Part shown: in pieces, positions 41,123 to 48,414 of the stretch
Position numbering within the stretch: the stretch's first letter is position 1
Layout: every line of letters starts with the position of its first letter
Source: a virus
IMG/VR virus record: IMGVR_UViG_3300036770_005754
Coordinates: 62,001-126,000 of that record
DNA: 64,000 nt
Strand: one strand, 5' to 3'
Notes under the pieces: model-generated
What the model was told of the DNA's origin: nothing
Databases searched by the model: none
The model's input: only the letters and a program-made list of their open reading frames with translations
Position numbers and translations under genes: made by a program

Positions 41123-42208
41123 CTAATATATATGCGGACGAATGAATAATCTTGTATATTTACCTACTAAGTCACTTTTCATTATGTTTTGTTCTGCTTC
41201 TGGCCACCTTCGTTCTAGAATATATATAGCATAGCGCACAGCAGACCAAGGGTCCTTCATTATTGTTGGCTCTGCCTCTGGCCATCTACGTTTAAGAACA
41301 TAAATAGCGTAATCAAGGGCCAAAGCAGGGTTTTTCATTATTGTTGGTTCTGCTTCTGGCCATTCACGTTTAAGAACATGAATAGCATACCAGGCAGCGA
41401 CATTAGGGTGCTTCATTATTGTTGGTTCTGCTTCAGGCCATTCACGTCCGAGAACAGAACGGGCATAATTATAAGCAACCCAAGGGTGCTTTATAGCAGC
41501 ATTCTTATAAATCTCACTATACTTATCCTTCATGAATAGACCAATATCAGGGACATAATCTGATAGTAAATGGTAAACCTCCTCAGAAATCCTAAAAGAC
41601 TTATTCCTAAAATCCATTAGCTGGTCAGACTCAACATGACACAAGTACTTCTCCCCATTAAGTAGGATGAAGTGCAAATCATCCTTACCAAGGTAATAAT
41701 CTGCTTTCTCGACATTGACTGTACACCATTCTGATTTGTGGCTCATGTCACTGGCTATTTTAGCCGCTTTCCCAGTATCATCGATTCTCTTGACTTTTAT
41801 TATTCTTAGTCCATTGTTATTGACTAGTATTTCTGAGTATGGTGGTTCTTCGATGCTCCAGTTCCTGCGGGATTCTTGGAGTTTGCGATTGCTGGGTTTT
41901 GATGCCCTTAGCTCTTCAAATTCTATGAGGGCACTGTGTATTATCCTGGAGGTGTAGTTGAATATGTTCTTATAGTTGGGGTTGTGTCTAGCTAGGATAC
42001 TACTGTATCTGTTGTCTCTTATGTTATTATTGTAGATTTCTATTGAGTCTAGGATGTTGTTGATGTTTTCTCCGTTGTGGTATTCTTTGATTCCCCATTC
42101 TTGTTCGTGTGGTTTTAGTGGTTTTAGTCTGTTGGCTATTTCTGGGGGTATGTTGGTGTAGTCGATTTCTTCGGTGAGGGTTTTGGTTAGTATTTGGCAG
42201 AGCTTCAT
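41123..42208 (-). CDS. WCT-domain/WPEAEP-repeat protein, copy A (4 repeats)
   Basis: The product is 361 residues. It starts MKLCQILTKTLTEEIDYTNI like its two paralogs and is nearly identical to them over about 235 residues. The N-domain contains SDMSHKSEWCTVNVEKADYY followed by YLGKDDLHFILLNGEKYLCH, the WCT...LYFILxxGEKY pattern seen in several phage repeat proteins. Then come four 26-residue repeats of the form WPEAEPxIMKxPxxAxxYAxxVLKRR, predicted as helical pairs forming a solenoid. The C-terminus diverges (YTRLFIRPHIY). The function is unknown. Solenoids usually bind protein partners. Its ATG overlaps the stop of a remnant of copy B (ATGA). Confidence 0.8.
   Translation of the reverse strand: MKLCQILTKTLTEEIDYTNIPPEIANRLKPLKPHEQEWGIKEYHNGENINNILDSIEIYNNNIRDNRYSSILARHNPNYKNIFNYTSRIIHSALIEFEELRASKPSNRKLQESRRNWSIEEPPYSEILVNNNGLRIIKVKRIDDTGKAAKIASDMSHKSEWCTVNVEKADYYLGKDDLHFILLNGEKYLCHVESDQLMDFRNKSFRISEEVYHLLSDYVPDIGLFMKDKYSEIYKNAAIKHPWVAYNYARSVLGREWPEAEPTIMKHPNVAAWYAIHVLKREWPEAEPTIMKNPALALDYAIYVLKRRWPEAEPTIMKDPWSAVRYAIYILERRWPEAEQNIMKSDLVGKYTRLFIRPHIY
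41180..41470. repeat. WPEAEP repeat array of copy A
   Basis: Four 78-bp units, each containing a ttctgc(t/c)tc.ggcca core that encodes WPEAEP on the minus strand. Unit boundaries are approximate. Confidence 0.85.
41500..42208. repeat. Triplicated ~700-bp segment, copy 1
   Basis: The N-terminal domain DNA of copy A is nearly identical to 42830-43541 and 44140-44848, including long exact runs and the shared start region. This is a recent tandem triplication. Confidence 0.9.
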
Positions 42209-42437
42209 ATGTTGAAGTGTTTCTTGTACGTGTTTGCGGCGTTATAGTCTCTCATTATGTTGGTTCTGCTTCCAGTTCTATCTTTGTTCAGTGACTTAGT
42301 CAGCATACCTTTACTTTCTATCTGTTGGGAGATCCAGTAGTTGATACGCCAGAGCATCTAACATATCAACTACCGGATAAGCCTTGGTCAGAGCGGTGGA
42401 ACACCAGCACTCACGTGCTCTGGCTGACAAAGAATAT
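42205..42437 (-). pseudogene. Remnant of the copy B C-terminus
   Basis: A 50-codon frame (42205-42357) ends in NIMRDYNAANTYKKHFNI, almost the C-terminus of copy C (NIMKDPNAAITYKKHFNI). Its TGA overlaps the ATG of copy A exactly as copy C overlaps copy B (ATGA). Just after the stop of copy B another frame reads YAIDIL, like the repeat motif YAIHVL. Copy B therefore seems to have lost its end through a deletion and frameshift, with debris left here. An imperfect stem (arms 42337-42346 and 42364-42373) lies inside. Confidence 0.7.
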
Positions 42438-43541
42438 CTATGGCGTATTTGCTTCAGGCCGCCTACGTTTAAGGACATGCATAGTATAATAGATAGCGGC
42501 CCCAGCGTTCTTCATTATGATTGGTTCTGCCTCGGGCCATCTACGTTTAAGAACGTGATGAGCATAATGGACAGCGGCCCGGACGTCCTTCATTATGATT
42601 GGCTCTGCCTCGGGCCATTCACGTTCTAGAACGTGCTGAGCATAATAAACAGCGACCCGGACGTCCTTCATTATGTTTGGTTCTGCCTCGGGCCATCTAC
42701 GTTTAAGAACGTACTGAGCATAATAGACAGCAGCCCAAGGGTGCTTCATTATGATTGGCTCTGCTTCAGGCCATTCACGTTTAAGAACAGAATGGGCATA
42801 ATTATAAGCAACCCAAGGATGCTTTATAGCAGCATTCTTATAAATCTCACTATACTTATCCTTCATGAATAAACCAATATCAGGGACATAATCTGATAGT
42901 AAATGGTAAACCTCCTCAGAAATCCTAAAAGACTCATTCCAGAAATCCATTAGTTGGTCAGACTCAGCATGACATAAATACTTCTCACCATTAAGTAGGA
43001 TGAAGTACAAATCATCCTTGCCAAGGTAATAATCTGCTTTCTCGACATTGACTGTACACCATTCGGTTTTGTGGCTCATGTCACTGGCTATTTTAGCAGC
43101 TTTACCAGTATCATCGATTCTCTTGACTTTTATTATTCTTAGTCTATTGTTATTGACTAGTATTTCTGAGTATGGTGGTTCCTCGATACTCCAGTTCCTG
43201 CGGGATTCTTGGAGTTTGCGATTGCTGGGCTTTGGGGCTTTTAGTTCTTCAAATTCTATGAGGGCGCTGTGTATTATTCTGGAGGTGTAGTTGAATATGT
43301 TTTTATAGTTGGGGTTGTGTCTGACTAGGATTTTGCTGTATCTGTTGTCTCTGATGTTATCATTGTATATTTGTATTGAGTCTAGGATGTTGTTGATGTT
43401 TTCTCCGTTGTGGTATTCTTTGATTCCCCATTCTTGTTCGTGTTGTTTGAGTGGTTTTAGTCTTTCTACTATTTCTGGGGGTATATTGGTGTAGTCGATT
43501 TCTTCGGTGAGGGTTTTGGTTAGTATTTGGCACAGTTTCAT
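42438..43541 (-). CDS. WCT-domain/WPEAEP-repeat protein, copy B (truncated)
   Basis: The product has 367 residues, paralogous to copies A and C. The N-domain has MSHKTEWCTVNVEKADYYLG and the linker SEIYKNAAIKHPWVAYNYAH. Four full WPEAEP repeats follow, then a fifth that breaks off as VLKRRRPEANTP and stops. The missing end is found downstream as a remnant. The start codon overlaps the stop of copy C (ATGA). The truncated protein may still be functional because repeat number differs among all three copies. Confidence 0.8.
   Translation of the reverse strand: MKLCQILTKTLTEEIDYTNIPPEIVERLKPLKQHEQEWGIKEYHNGENINNILDSIQIYNDNIRDNRYSKILVRHNPNYKNIFNYTSRIIHSALIEFEELKAPKPSNRKLQESRRNWSIEEPPYSEILVNNNRLRIIKVKRIDDTGKAAKIASDMSHKTEWCTVNVEKADYYLGKDDLYFILLNGEKYLCHAESDQLMDFWNESFRISEEVYHLLSDYVPDIGLFMKDKYSEIYKNAAIKHPWVAYNYAHSVLKREWPEAEPIIMKHPWAAVYYAQYVLKRRWPEAEPNIMKDVRVAVYYAQHVLEREWPEAEPIIMKDVRAAVHYAHHVLKRRWPEAEPIIMKNAGAAIYYTMHVLKRRRPEANTP
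42460..42800. repeat. WPEAEP repeat array of copy B
   Basis: Four complete 78-bp units and a broken fifth at the low-coordinate end. Individual units share long exact runs with units in copies A and C. Boundaries are approximate. Confidence 0.85.
42830..43541. repeat. Triplicated ~700-bp segment, copy 2
   Basis: N-terminal domain DNA of copy B; near-identical to 41500-42208 and 44140-44848. Confidence 0.9.
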
Positions 43542-44848
43542 ATGTTGAAGTGTTTCTTGTACGTGATTGCGGCGTTAGGGTCTTTCATTATGTTTGGTTC
43601 TGCTTCTGGCCATCTACGTTTAAGAACATGTATAGCGTAATCAAGGGCCCCTCCAGGGTTTTTTATTATGTTTGACTCTGCTTCTGGCCATCTACGTTTA
43701 AGAACATAAATAGCATAATTGGCAGCAACTGGAGGGTCCTTCATTATGATTGGCTCTGCTTCTGGCCACCCACGTTCTAGAACATGAACAGCGTAATAAT
43801 AGGCCGCCCCAGGGTCCTTCATTATGTATGGTTCTGCTTCTGGCCATTCACGTTTAAGAACATGATGGGCATAATGGACAGCGACATTGTGATCCTTCAT
43901 TATAATTGGCTCTGCTTCAGGCCATTCACGTCCTAGAATGCTATAAGCATAATCGCAAGCAGCCCCAGCGTCCTTCATTATGATTGGCTCGGCTTCTGGC
44001 CATTCACGTTCAAGAACATGAATAGCATAGATACTAGCGGCATTAGGTTCCTTAATTATTGTCGGTTCTGCTTCTGGCCATCTACGTTTAAGAACGTCAG
44101 CAGCATAATTGGCAGCGTCGATAGGATATTTAATCACAGTATTCTTATATATCTCGCTGCGATTATCCTCCATGAAGAAACCAACATCAGGAACATAATC
44201 TGATAGTAGATGGTAAACCTCCTCAGAAATCCTAAAAGACTCATTCCAGAAATCCATTAGCTGGCCAGACAAAACATGACATAAATATTTCTCACCATCA
44301 AGCAGAATGAAGTACAGGTCATCCTTGCCAAGGTAGAAATTTGCTTTTTCGACATTGACTGTGCACCATTCTGACTTGTTGCTCATATCGCTGGCTATTT
44401 TAGCAGCTTTGCCAGTATCGTCGACTCTCTGTACTTTTATTATTCTTAACCTATCATTGTTGACTAGGATTTCTGAGTATGGTGGTTCTTCGATGCTCCA
44501 GTTCCTGCGGGATTCTTGGAGTTTGCGATTGCTGGGTTTTGGGGCCCTTAGCTCTTCAAATTCTGTGAGGGCACTGTGTATTATTCTGGAGGTGTAGTTG
44601 AATATGTTTTTATAGTTGGGGTTGTGTCTAGCTAGGATTTTGCTGTATCTATTGTCTCTGATATTATCATTATATATGGCGATTGAGTCTAGGATGTTGT
44701 TGATTGTTTCTCCGTTGTGGTATTCTTTGATCCCCCATTCTTGTTCGTGTGGTTTGAGTGGTTTTAGTCTGTCTGCTATTTCGGGGGGTATGTTGGTGTA
44801 GTCAATTCCTTCGGTGAGGGTTCTGGTTAGTATTTGGCAGAGTTTCAT
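43538..44848 (-). CDS. WCT-domain/WPEAEP-repeat protein, copy C (7 repeats)
   Basis: The product is 436 residues from MKLCQILTRTLTEG, aligned with the starts of copies A and B. The longer reading to 44944 adds 32 residues that are antisense to the coiled-coil gene and is rejected. It has the same N-domain (MSNKSEWCTVNVEKANFYLG) and seven WPEAEP units, the most of the three. One unit is varied to WPEAESNIIKNP. It ends in YKKHFNI, probably the ancestral C-terminus. It is the first of the triplet and follows the PAS/coiled-coil pair, with 14 bases between genes. Confidence 0.82.
   Translation of the reverse strand: MKLCQILTRTLTEGIDYTNIPPEIADRLKPLKPHEQEWGIKEYHNGETINNILDSIAIYNDNIRDNRYSKILARHNPNYKNIFNYTSRIIHSALTEFEELRAPKPSNRKLQESRRNWSIEEPPYSEILVNNDRLRIIKVQRVDDTGKAAKIASDMSNKSEWCTVNVEKANFYLGKDDLYFILLDGEKYLCHVLSGQLMDFWNESFRISEEVYHLLSDYVPDVGFFMEDNRSEIYKNTVIKYPIDAANYAADVLKRRWPEAEPTIIKEPNAASIYAIHVLEREWPEAEPIIMKDAGAACDYAYSILGREWPEAEPIIMKDHNVAVHYAHHVLKREWPEAEPYIMKDPGAAYYYAVHVLERGWPEAEPIIMKDPPVAANYAIYVLKRRWPEAESNIIKNPGGALDYAIHVLKRRWPEAEPNIMKDPNAAITYKKHFNI
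43590..44110. repeat. WPEAEP repeat array of copy C
   Basis: Seven 78-bp units, each encoding a 26-residue helical repeat. It is the longest of the three arrays. Boundaries are approximate. Confidence 0.88.
44140..44848. repeat. Triplicated ~700-bp segment, copy 3
   Basis: N-terminal domain DNA of copy C; near-identical to 41500-42208 and 42830-43541, slightly more diverged than those two are from each other. Confidence 0.88.
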
Positions 44849-44862
44849 ATGTTTAAGGACTT

Positions 44863-45234
44863 CTATCTGAGAGAGACGGCCAAGCTTATAATAGAGACGA
44901 TTAACGACCCAATTATTGATATGACCGCACTCCAGAACCCCCATTTACTGGAGATAGTTGAATCGTGTTCTTGTTCTCTTCTATATGCTGCGAATTCAGC
45001 ATCTAGTGAATTGATATCTCTGATTATATTATTAAATTGTTCGTTATTTGGGTGGTATCTTAGTCTATCGTTGATCGTATCTCTTGTATTGCTTATTTCA
45101 TCTTGTATGTATGATTGTATTTCTACACATCTGTCTTTCAACCTCTCGACAGCCATATTTAGACGCTCGAGTTCAGACAGTACTAGTCTTCTGTACTCGG
45201 CCCAATCATCAGTAGTTTCGTCTTTTCGGGTCAT
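44863..45234 (-). CDS. Coiled-coil protein with C-terminal membrane anchor
   Basis: The product has 123 residues. Residues 10-95 form a charged coiled coil (LVLSELERLNMAVERLKDRC, ...EFAAYRREQEHDS). A single transmembrane helix closes it: WGFWSAVISIIGSLIVSIIS, then LAVSLR. The topology is tail-anchored, with the coil in the cytoplasm. The gene overlaps the end of the PAS gene by 26 bases, which argues for joint expression. The family is not recognised; a small lysis or membrane-scaffold role is possible. Confidence 0.65.
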   Translation of the reverse strand: MTRKDETTDDWAEYRRLVLSELERLNMAVERLKDRCVEIQSYIQDEISNTRDTINDRLRYHPNNEQFNNIIRDINSLDAEFAAYRREQEHDSTISSKWGFWSAVISIIGSLIVSIISLAVSLR

Positions 45235-45703
45235 GTCTGTTCCCGCTTCTATACACCGAACTGAACCTGCTTTCAGCGTCTTTACACTTTGAACAGCTCA
45301 ATGGTACCTGTCTTCCGATGGCATATGTTAATCCGTTTCTCCAAGATGTCGCGTTCCACTCTAACACTATAAAATCGTCTTCTCCAATGTTTGATTTAAT
45401 GCGATATCTATTGTGAAAACGCACGATATCATGTTCTGACATGTATTCGAGAATGTCTCTTGTCTTTTCAACGTCGTCCGGATGAACAAAGTCTATGAAT
45501 GGTACGGATAGGAGTTCATCTTCCGACCATCCGAGAATTTTCTCCCATGATTTGTTGATCTTTTTAAGATAGCCGAGCCTATCTGCCACACAGCATAGAT
45601 CAGGTGCAAAGTCGAAAAATTCGTCCTTTGTATTGTCCAATTCTACCGTCAAACGTCTTATTCTGTCCATCTGAGTTGGCGGAAATTCGATCGATTTCAT
45701 CAT
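45209..45703 (-). CDS. Stand-alone PAS domain protein
   Basis: The product is 164 residues. Residues about 28-135 form one PAS fold: FFDFAPDLCCVADRLGYLKK, INKSWEKILGWSEDELLSVP followed by FIDFVHPDDVEKT, then FHNRYRIKSN and WNATSWRNGLTYAIGRQV. The order FxxxPDLxxxxDxxGxxxxxN and the GWSEDELLG-like helix are typical of PAS sensor domains in histidine kinases and diguanylate cyclases. No output domain is attached. The C-terminus has CSKC and a basic tail. The sensed ligand is unknown; it may act through the coiled-coil protein encoded next. Confidence 0.85.
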   Translation of the reverse strand: MMKSIEFPPTQMDRIRRLTVELDNTKDEFFDFAPDLCCVADRLGYLKKINKSWEKILGWSEDELLSVPFIDFVHPDDVEKTRDILEYMSEHDIVRFHNRYRIKSNIGEDDFIVLEWNATSWRNGLTYAIGRQVPLSCSKCKDAESRFSSVYRSGNRHDPKRRNY

Positions 45704-45709
45704 TGTTCC

Positions 45710-46510
45710 TCATGAGATCGTGAAGATGAATTTTCTACTGACTCTCATAGAGCCATCCGGTAGAATTAGCTTTAACCAATATCTATATGTTCCCTTTAAA
45801 AATTTGTAAGTATCAAGGTCATACTGTATAACCCAAGGGTTCGATCTATATGACCCATGTCTAATTCCTATTCTAGCCGGATTATCATTAACGAGTAGTT
45901 CACAGTGCTGTGTCTCTATGGAAATGTATGGTTTCAAGAATGGTATCATCGGATTGACTAAGTTGAAATTATAATCATATAATGGGAGAGGCATTAAGCC
46001 CACCTCTAGTGGTCTAACTTCTGGAGAGTGAAATCTCTGATCTAGCGGTTCAAATGCGAATTTTATAGTCTGTAATGAATCGCTACAGAACCAACTATCA
46101 GGGTAGATCCAAAACCTGTGGCAACATTTTAATAATAACGGACTATTGGCTATATCATCTATATCGCAGCTCGTGTCTTCACATGGGTTGACGGCGAAAT
46201 AGTACCAAAGATCGAAATAAACATCAGGTGCAGAGAAATCACTTGGTACGTGGTATAATAAATGATACTTGCCTGGTATAGTGTCTGAGTTAGTACCGTC
46301 GGACTCTTGGTACAATGGCAGCGGATAAGACTGGTCTTCGGGTGAAACGACCGGCACAGTCGACACCAAATTATGAGGTGCAACGGATGTTTTGTATATT
46401 TCTACATATCGGATTGCGAATGGGTCTGATAAGACACCATTGTTATAAAAATCGACATTCAAGTCGACGACATTACCAAGGCGAGCAGATATTCGTGGGA
46501 ATGTGTTCAT
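45710..46510 (-). CDS. Virion-associated protein, unassigned
   Basis: The product has 266 residues, almost all beta: ISARLGNVVDLNVDFYNNGV, GKYHLLYHVPSDFSAPDVYF, GTYRYWLKLILPDGSMRVSR. Paired Cys residues (NPCEDTSCDID, LLKCCHRF) may bind metal or form disulphides. The Ig-like strand pattern suggests a structural or fibre-associated protein, but I do not recognise it. Its GAGG ribosome site is part of a hairpin at 46518-46550. Confidence 0.55.
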   Translation of the reverse strand: MNTFPRISARLGNVVDLNVDFYNNGVLSDPFAIRYVEIYKTSVAPHNLVSTVPVVSPEDQSYPLPLYQESDGTNSDTIPGKYHLLYHVPSDFSAPDVYFDLWYYFAVNPCEDTSCDIDDIANSPLLLKCCHRFWIYPDSWFCSDSLQTIKFAFEPLDQRFHSPEVRPLEVGLMPLPLYDYNFNLVNPMIPFLKPYISIETQHCELLVNDNPARIGIRHGSYRSNPWVIQYDLDTYKFLKGTYRYWLKLILPDGSMRVSRKFIFTIS

Positions 46511-46517
46511 TAGAAAT

Positions 46518-46550
46518 CCTCAGCCGGTGTTATTCTATATTTGGCTGAGG
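46518..46550 (-). promoter_or_regulatory. Hairpin containing the ribosome site of gene 45710-46510
   Basis: An 8-bp perfect stem (46518-46525 with 46543-46550) has a 17-base loop. On the minus strand its 3' arm GGCTGAGG contains the GAGG ribosome site seven bases before the ATG. Folding would hide that site. It could also act as a terminator for the upstream chaperone genes, followed by ATTTCT. Confidence 0.5.
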
Positions 46551-46586
46551 GGGCGATAATAGACCTCGTCTACGAAATAGGCCGTG

Positions 46587-46871
46587 TTACTTTCTAGGCC
46601 CTCTCCTTGACATCGACCTTGATTGTTTTTCCTCTCTTTCTTTATTCTCCTGAATCTCTTTATTTAATCTCTTCATAAACCAGGCACGTTCTTCAGATGT
46701 CATTTGATTCTGTTCAAACAAACTCAGTTTACAATGGTACTTTAATTGGAACTGTTGCTCCATTAAAGAATTCCACGCACGCTCGTATTCATGATCGCTT
46801 TGACGGGCGAAAAAAGTTTTCCGTAATCGGAAGCTCCACTGTATGTTCGCGATTGCAATCTGGACATTCAA
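46587..46871 (-). CDS. Tail assembly chaperone partner frame (probable frameshift product)
   Basis: The frame encodes up to 94 residues, but the first 27 overlap the gp26-like gene and look like its shadow. The convincing part is AWNSLMEQQFQLKYHCKLSL, then EERAWFMKRLNKEIQENKER, typical of small tail-chaperone extensions near baseplate genes. It lies in the +1 frame relative to the upstream gene, and a T6 run followed by C sits in the overlap. Expression as a frameshifted C-terminal extension of the upstream protein is the best explanation. Internal initiation cannot be excluded. Confidence 0.6.
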   Translation of the reverse strand: MNVQIAIANIQWSFRLRKTFFARQSDHEYERAWNSLMEQQFQLKYHCKLSLFEQNQMTSEERAWFMKRLNKEIQENKEREEKQSRSMSRRGPRK

Positions 46872-47829
46872 CTATCACAGAATTGTCAATGCCTGGTGTA
46901 TGTTCACGTAACCATTCACGAACTGTAGCAGTATCTTTAGCATGCATTTGCTGGACGAATTGTCTAATTTTGAAAGGATCAGTAGACCCCATCACACTAA
47001 CTATAACCTTCTCCAGATTTTCGGTAACTGTATCGTCCAATTGCTGTGTCTGCTGTCTCTGAGCATTAATGTCAAGAGATCTCTGTTGGCCACGTGTTTT
47101 TACGCTACCACCAGGTCGAACTTTCAACTTCTCTTTCGTTTTCCTCTTTGCGAGCATGGCGTTCGCATCATATGCTCTCAAGAATCGAACGGAAACCCAG
47201 ACATCATTTTTCACGGCAGCACTTAAGTACGGCAAATTAACTCGAAATGGTTCTTGACCAAGGGACGCCTTAGCCCAATTCACAGTCTTTGCCAGATCAT
47301 TTAAATCATAAGCGTGTGTTGAGACAGCTTGGCATTCTTGGTTTGGGCAAGTAAATGCGAACTCGTAAACATTACCATGCGTTATACCACGCAAGAAGTA
47401 TAGTAAGAAAACGCGGTCGCCGAGCAGAAGATTAATAGGATCAAAACCATCCGGGAATTTGCAGCATTCTCTGAATAAGTAATCTATAGACTGTCCTGAT
47501 TGGGCTAAACGTTGGGTCGCAAGAATCTTTTCAGCATTCAGATTCATGGCGCGAACTTTGACTAGCCCATCGTCCCACGCCCCGTCATAATAATAACCCT
47601 TACTCGGGAGATAACAATCTTCCCATGGTATCAACTGATCAGCTGGAAGCTGCAGAATCTTATCCAAAAATTCTTCTGGGTTCTCACCCGGCGTTCTTAT
47701 ACCAGAGATATCGCCATAGTGCTCGGAGATATGATTAATATGTTTCTCTTGATTGTTCGTCGTTCGTGTGTCATCGCCGATGACTACTTCTTCGTTCAAA
47801 TCTTCTGGAACCGTACCATCTGCGCTCAT
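46789..47829 (-). CDS. gp26-like baseplate/tail assembly protein
   Basis: The product is 346 residues. Motifs LPSKGYYYDG, VKVRAMNLNAEKILATQRLA, FDPINLLLGDRVFLLYFLRG and ITHGNVYEFAFTCPNQEC match the gp26-type proteins of T4-like phages (LPSkGkxY... LlxGDRxFLLxxLRxxxYGxxY...CPxC). Two CxxC pairs (CPNQEC and CPDCNREH) suggest zinc binding. It lies between the tube genes and, further on, the tape measure, where tail assembly chaperones are found. The downstream overlapping frame is probably a frameshifted extension. Confidence 0.78.
   Translation of the reverse strand: MSADGTVPEDLNEEVVIGDDTRTTNNQEKHINHISEHYGDISGIRTPGENPEEFLDKILQLPADQLIPWEDCYLPSKGYYYDGAWDDGLVKVRAMNLNAEKILATQRLAQSGQSIDYLFRECCKFPDGFDPINLLLGDRVFLLYFLRGITHGNVYEFAFTCPNQECQAVSTHAYDLNDLAKTVNWAKASLGQEPFRVNLPYLSAAVKNDVWVSVRFLRAYDANAMLAKRKTKEKLKVRPGGSVKTRGQQRSLDINAQRQQTQQLDDTVTENLEKVIVSVMGSTDPFKIRQFVQQMHAKDTATVREWLREHTPGIDNSVIVECPDCNREHTVELPITENFFRPSKRS
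46810..46815 (-). other. Candidate programmed frameshift site
   Basis: On the minus strand GAA AAC TTT TTT CGC occurs near the end of the gp26-like gene. The T6 run followed by C lets the Phe-tRNA slip from TTT to TTC, which enters the +1 frame of the partner ORF (TTC GCC CGT). Stop codon TGA of the upstream frame comes 15 bases later. No experimental support; a -2 shift would give the same frame. Confidence 0.45.
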
Positions 47830-47882
47830 TTTATTTCCTATTTTGGTGGTTGTCGACTAGTGTAATCTATATACTTATTAAA

Positions 47883-48413
47883 CTACTCAACACTAGTCGT
47901 CTCTTCTGCCCAATCATATGTAACTGTTACTTCTACGACTTTAACATCACTAGATGTGTAGGTTAAATCACCATGCCGTATTACCGATGGCCATGACCCT
48001 TTTAATATCCAGCTATAACCATCTTTTGGTTCCCATGTCGGTGAATATATGTTTATCCTTGATTCTTTCTTGTAGTCATTGGCCAATTTTAGACCTGTCC
48101 CTGGTGTCCATACCGTTTCTCTCCACCGTTTTACTATTTTTATTAATCCGACAACATCATAGAATACTATTTTGACATCGTCGTATGAAACACTCTTTGC
48201 GAATTTGTATCTTAACGCAGAACCTTGCTGATTCTCAATATCGACTGTAAATGCTGGCGGTGTTATGTCTTTAGCATTTACTAGCAGTGTTTGGCTATCG
48301 CCGAATAATTGAAACACCTCCCATGTATAATTATGCAGATATTCTTGGAAAGACGAAGGCCCCCTCATAGACCCTGCTTGACCGCCCACTTTCATGACCG
48401 AAAAACCCGGCAT
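47883..48413 (-). CDS. Tail tube protein paralog 1, gp19-like
   Basis: The product has 176 residues, close to T4 gp19 (163). It starts MPGFSVMKVGG like its two neighbours. The family pattern is an N-terminal YTWEVFQLFG strand, YDDVKIVFYD in the middle, and ISPTWEP...WPSVIRHGDLTYTSSDV with closing VVEVTVTYDWAEE. One of three tandem homologs. It could be a tube-terminator or tube-initiator variant rather than the main tube subunit. Confidence 0.82.
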   Translation of the reverse strand: MPGFSVMKVGGQAGSMRGPSSFQEYLHNYTWEVFQLFGDSQTLLVNAKDITPPAFTVDIENQQGSALRYKFAKSVSYDDVKIVFYDVVGLIKIVKRWRETVWTPGTGLKLANDYKKESRINIYSPTWEPKDGYSWILKGSWPSVIRHGDLTYTSSDVKVVEVTVTYDWAEETTSVE

Positions 48414-48414
48414 T

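Noticed and set aside
43590-44110. 78-bp repeats as CRISPR or regulatory repeats
   Set aside because: They are in frame, encode a consistent 26-residue helical unit and diverge mainly at variable amino-acid positions.
44849-44944. 32-residue N-terminal extension of repeat copy C
   Set aside because: The paralogs start at MKLCQ; the extension is not present in them and crosses the end of the coiled-coil gene.
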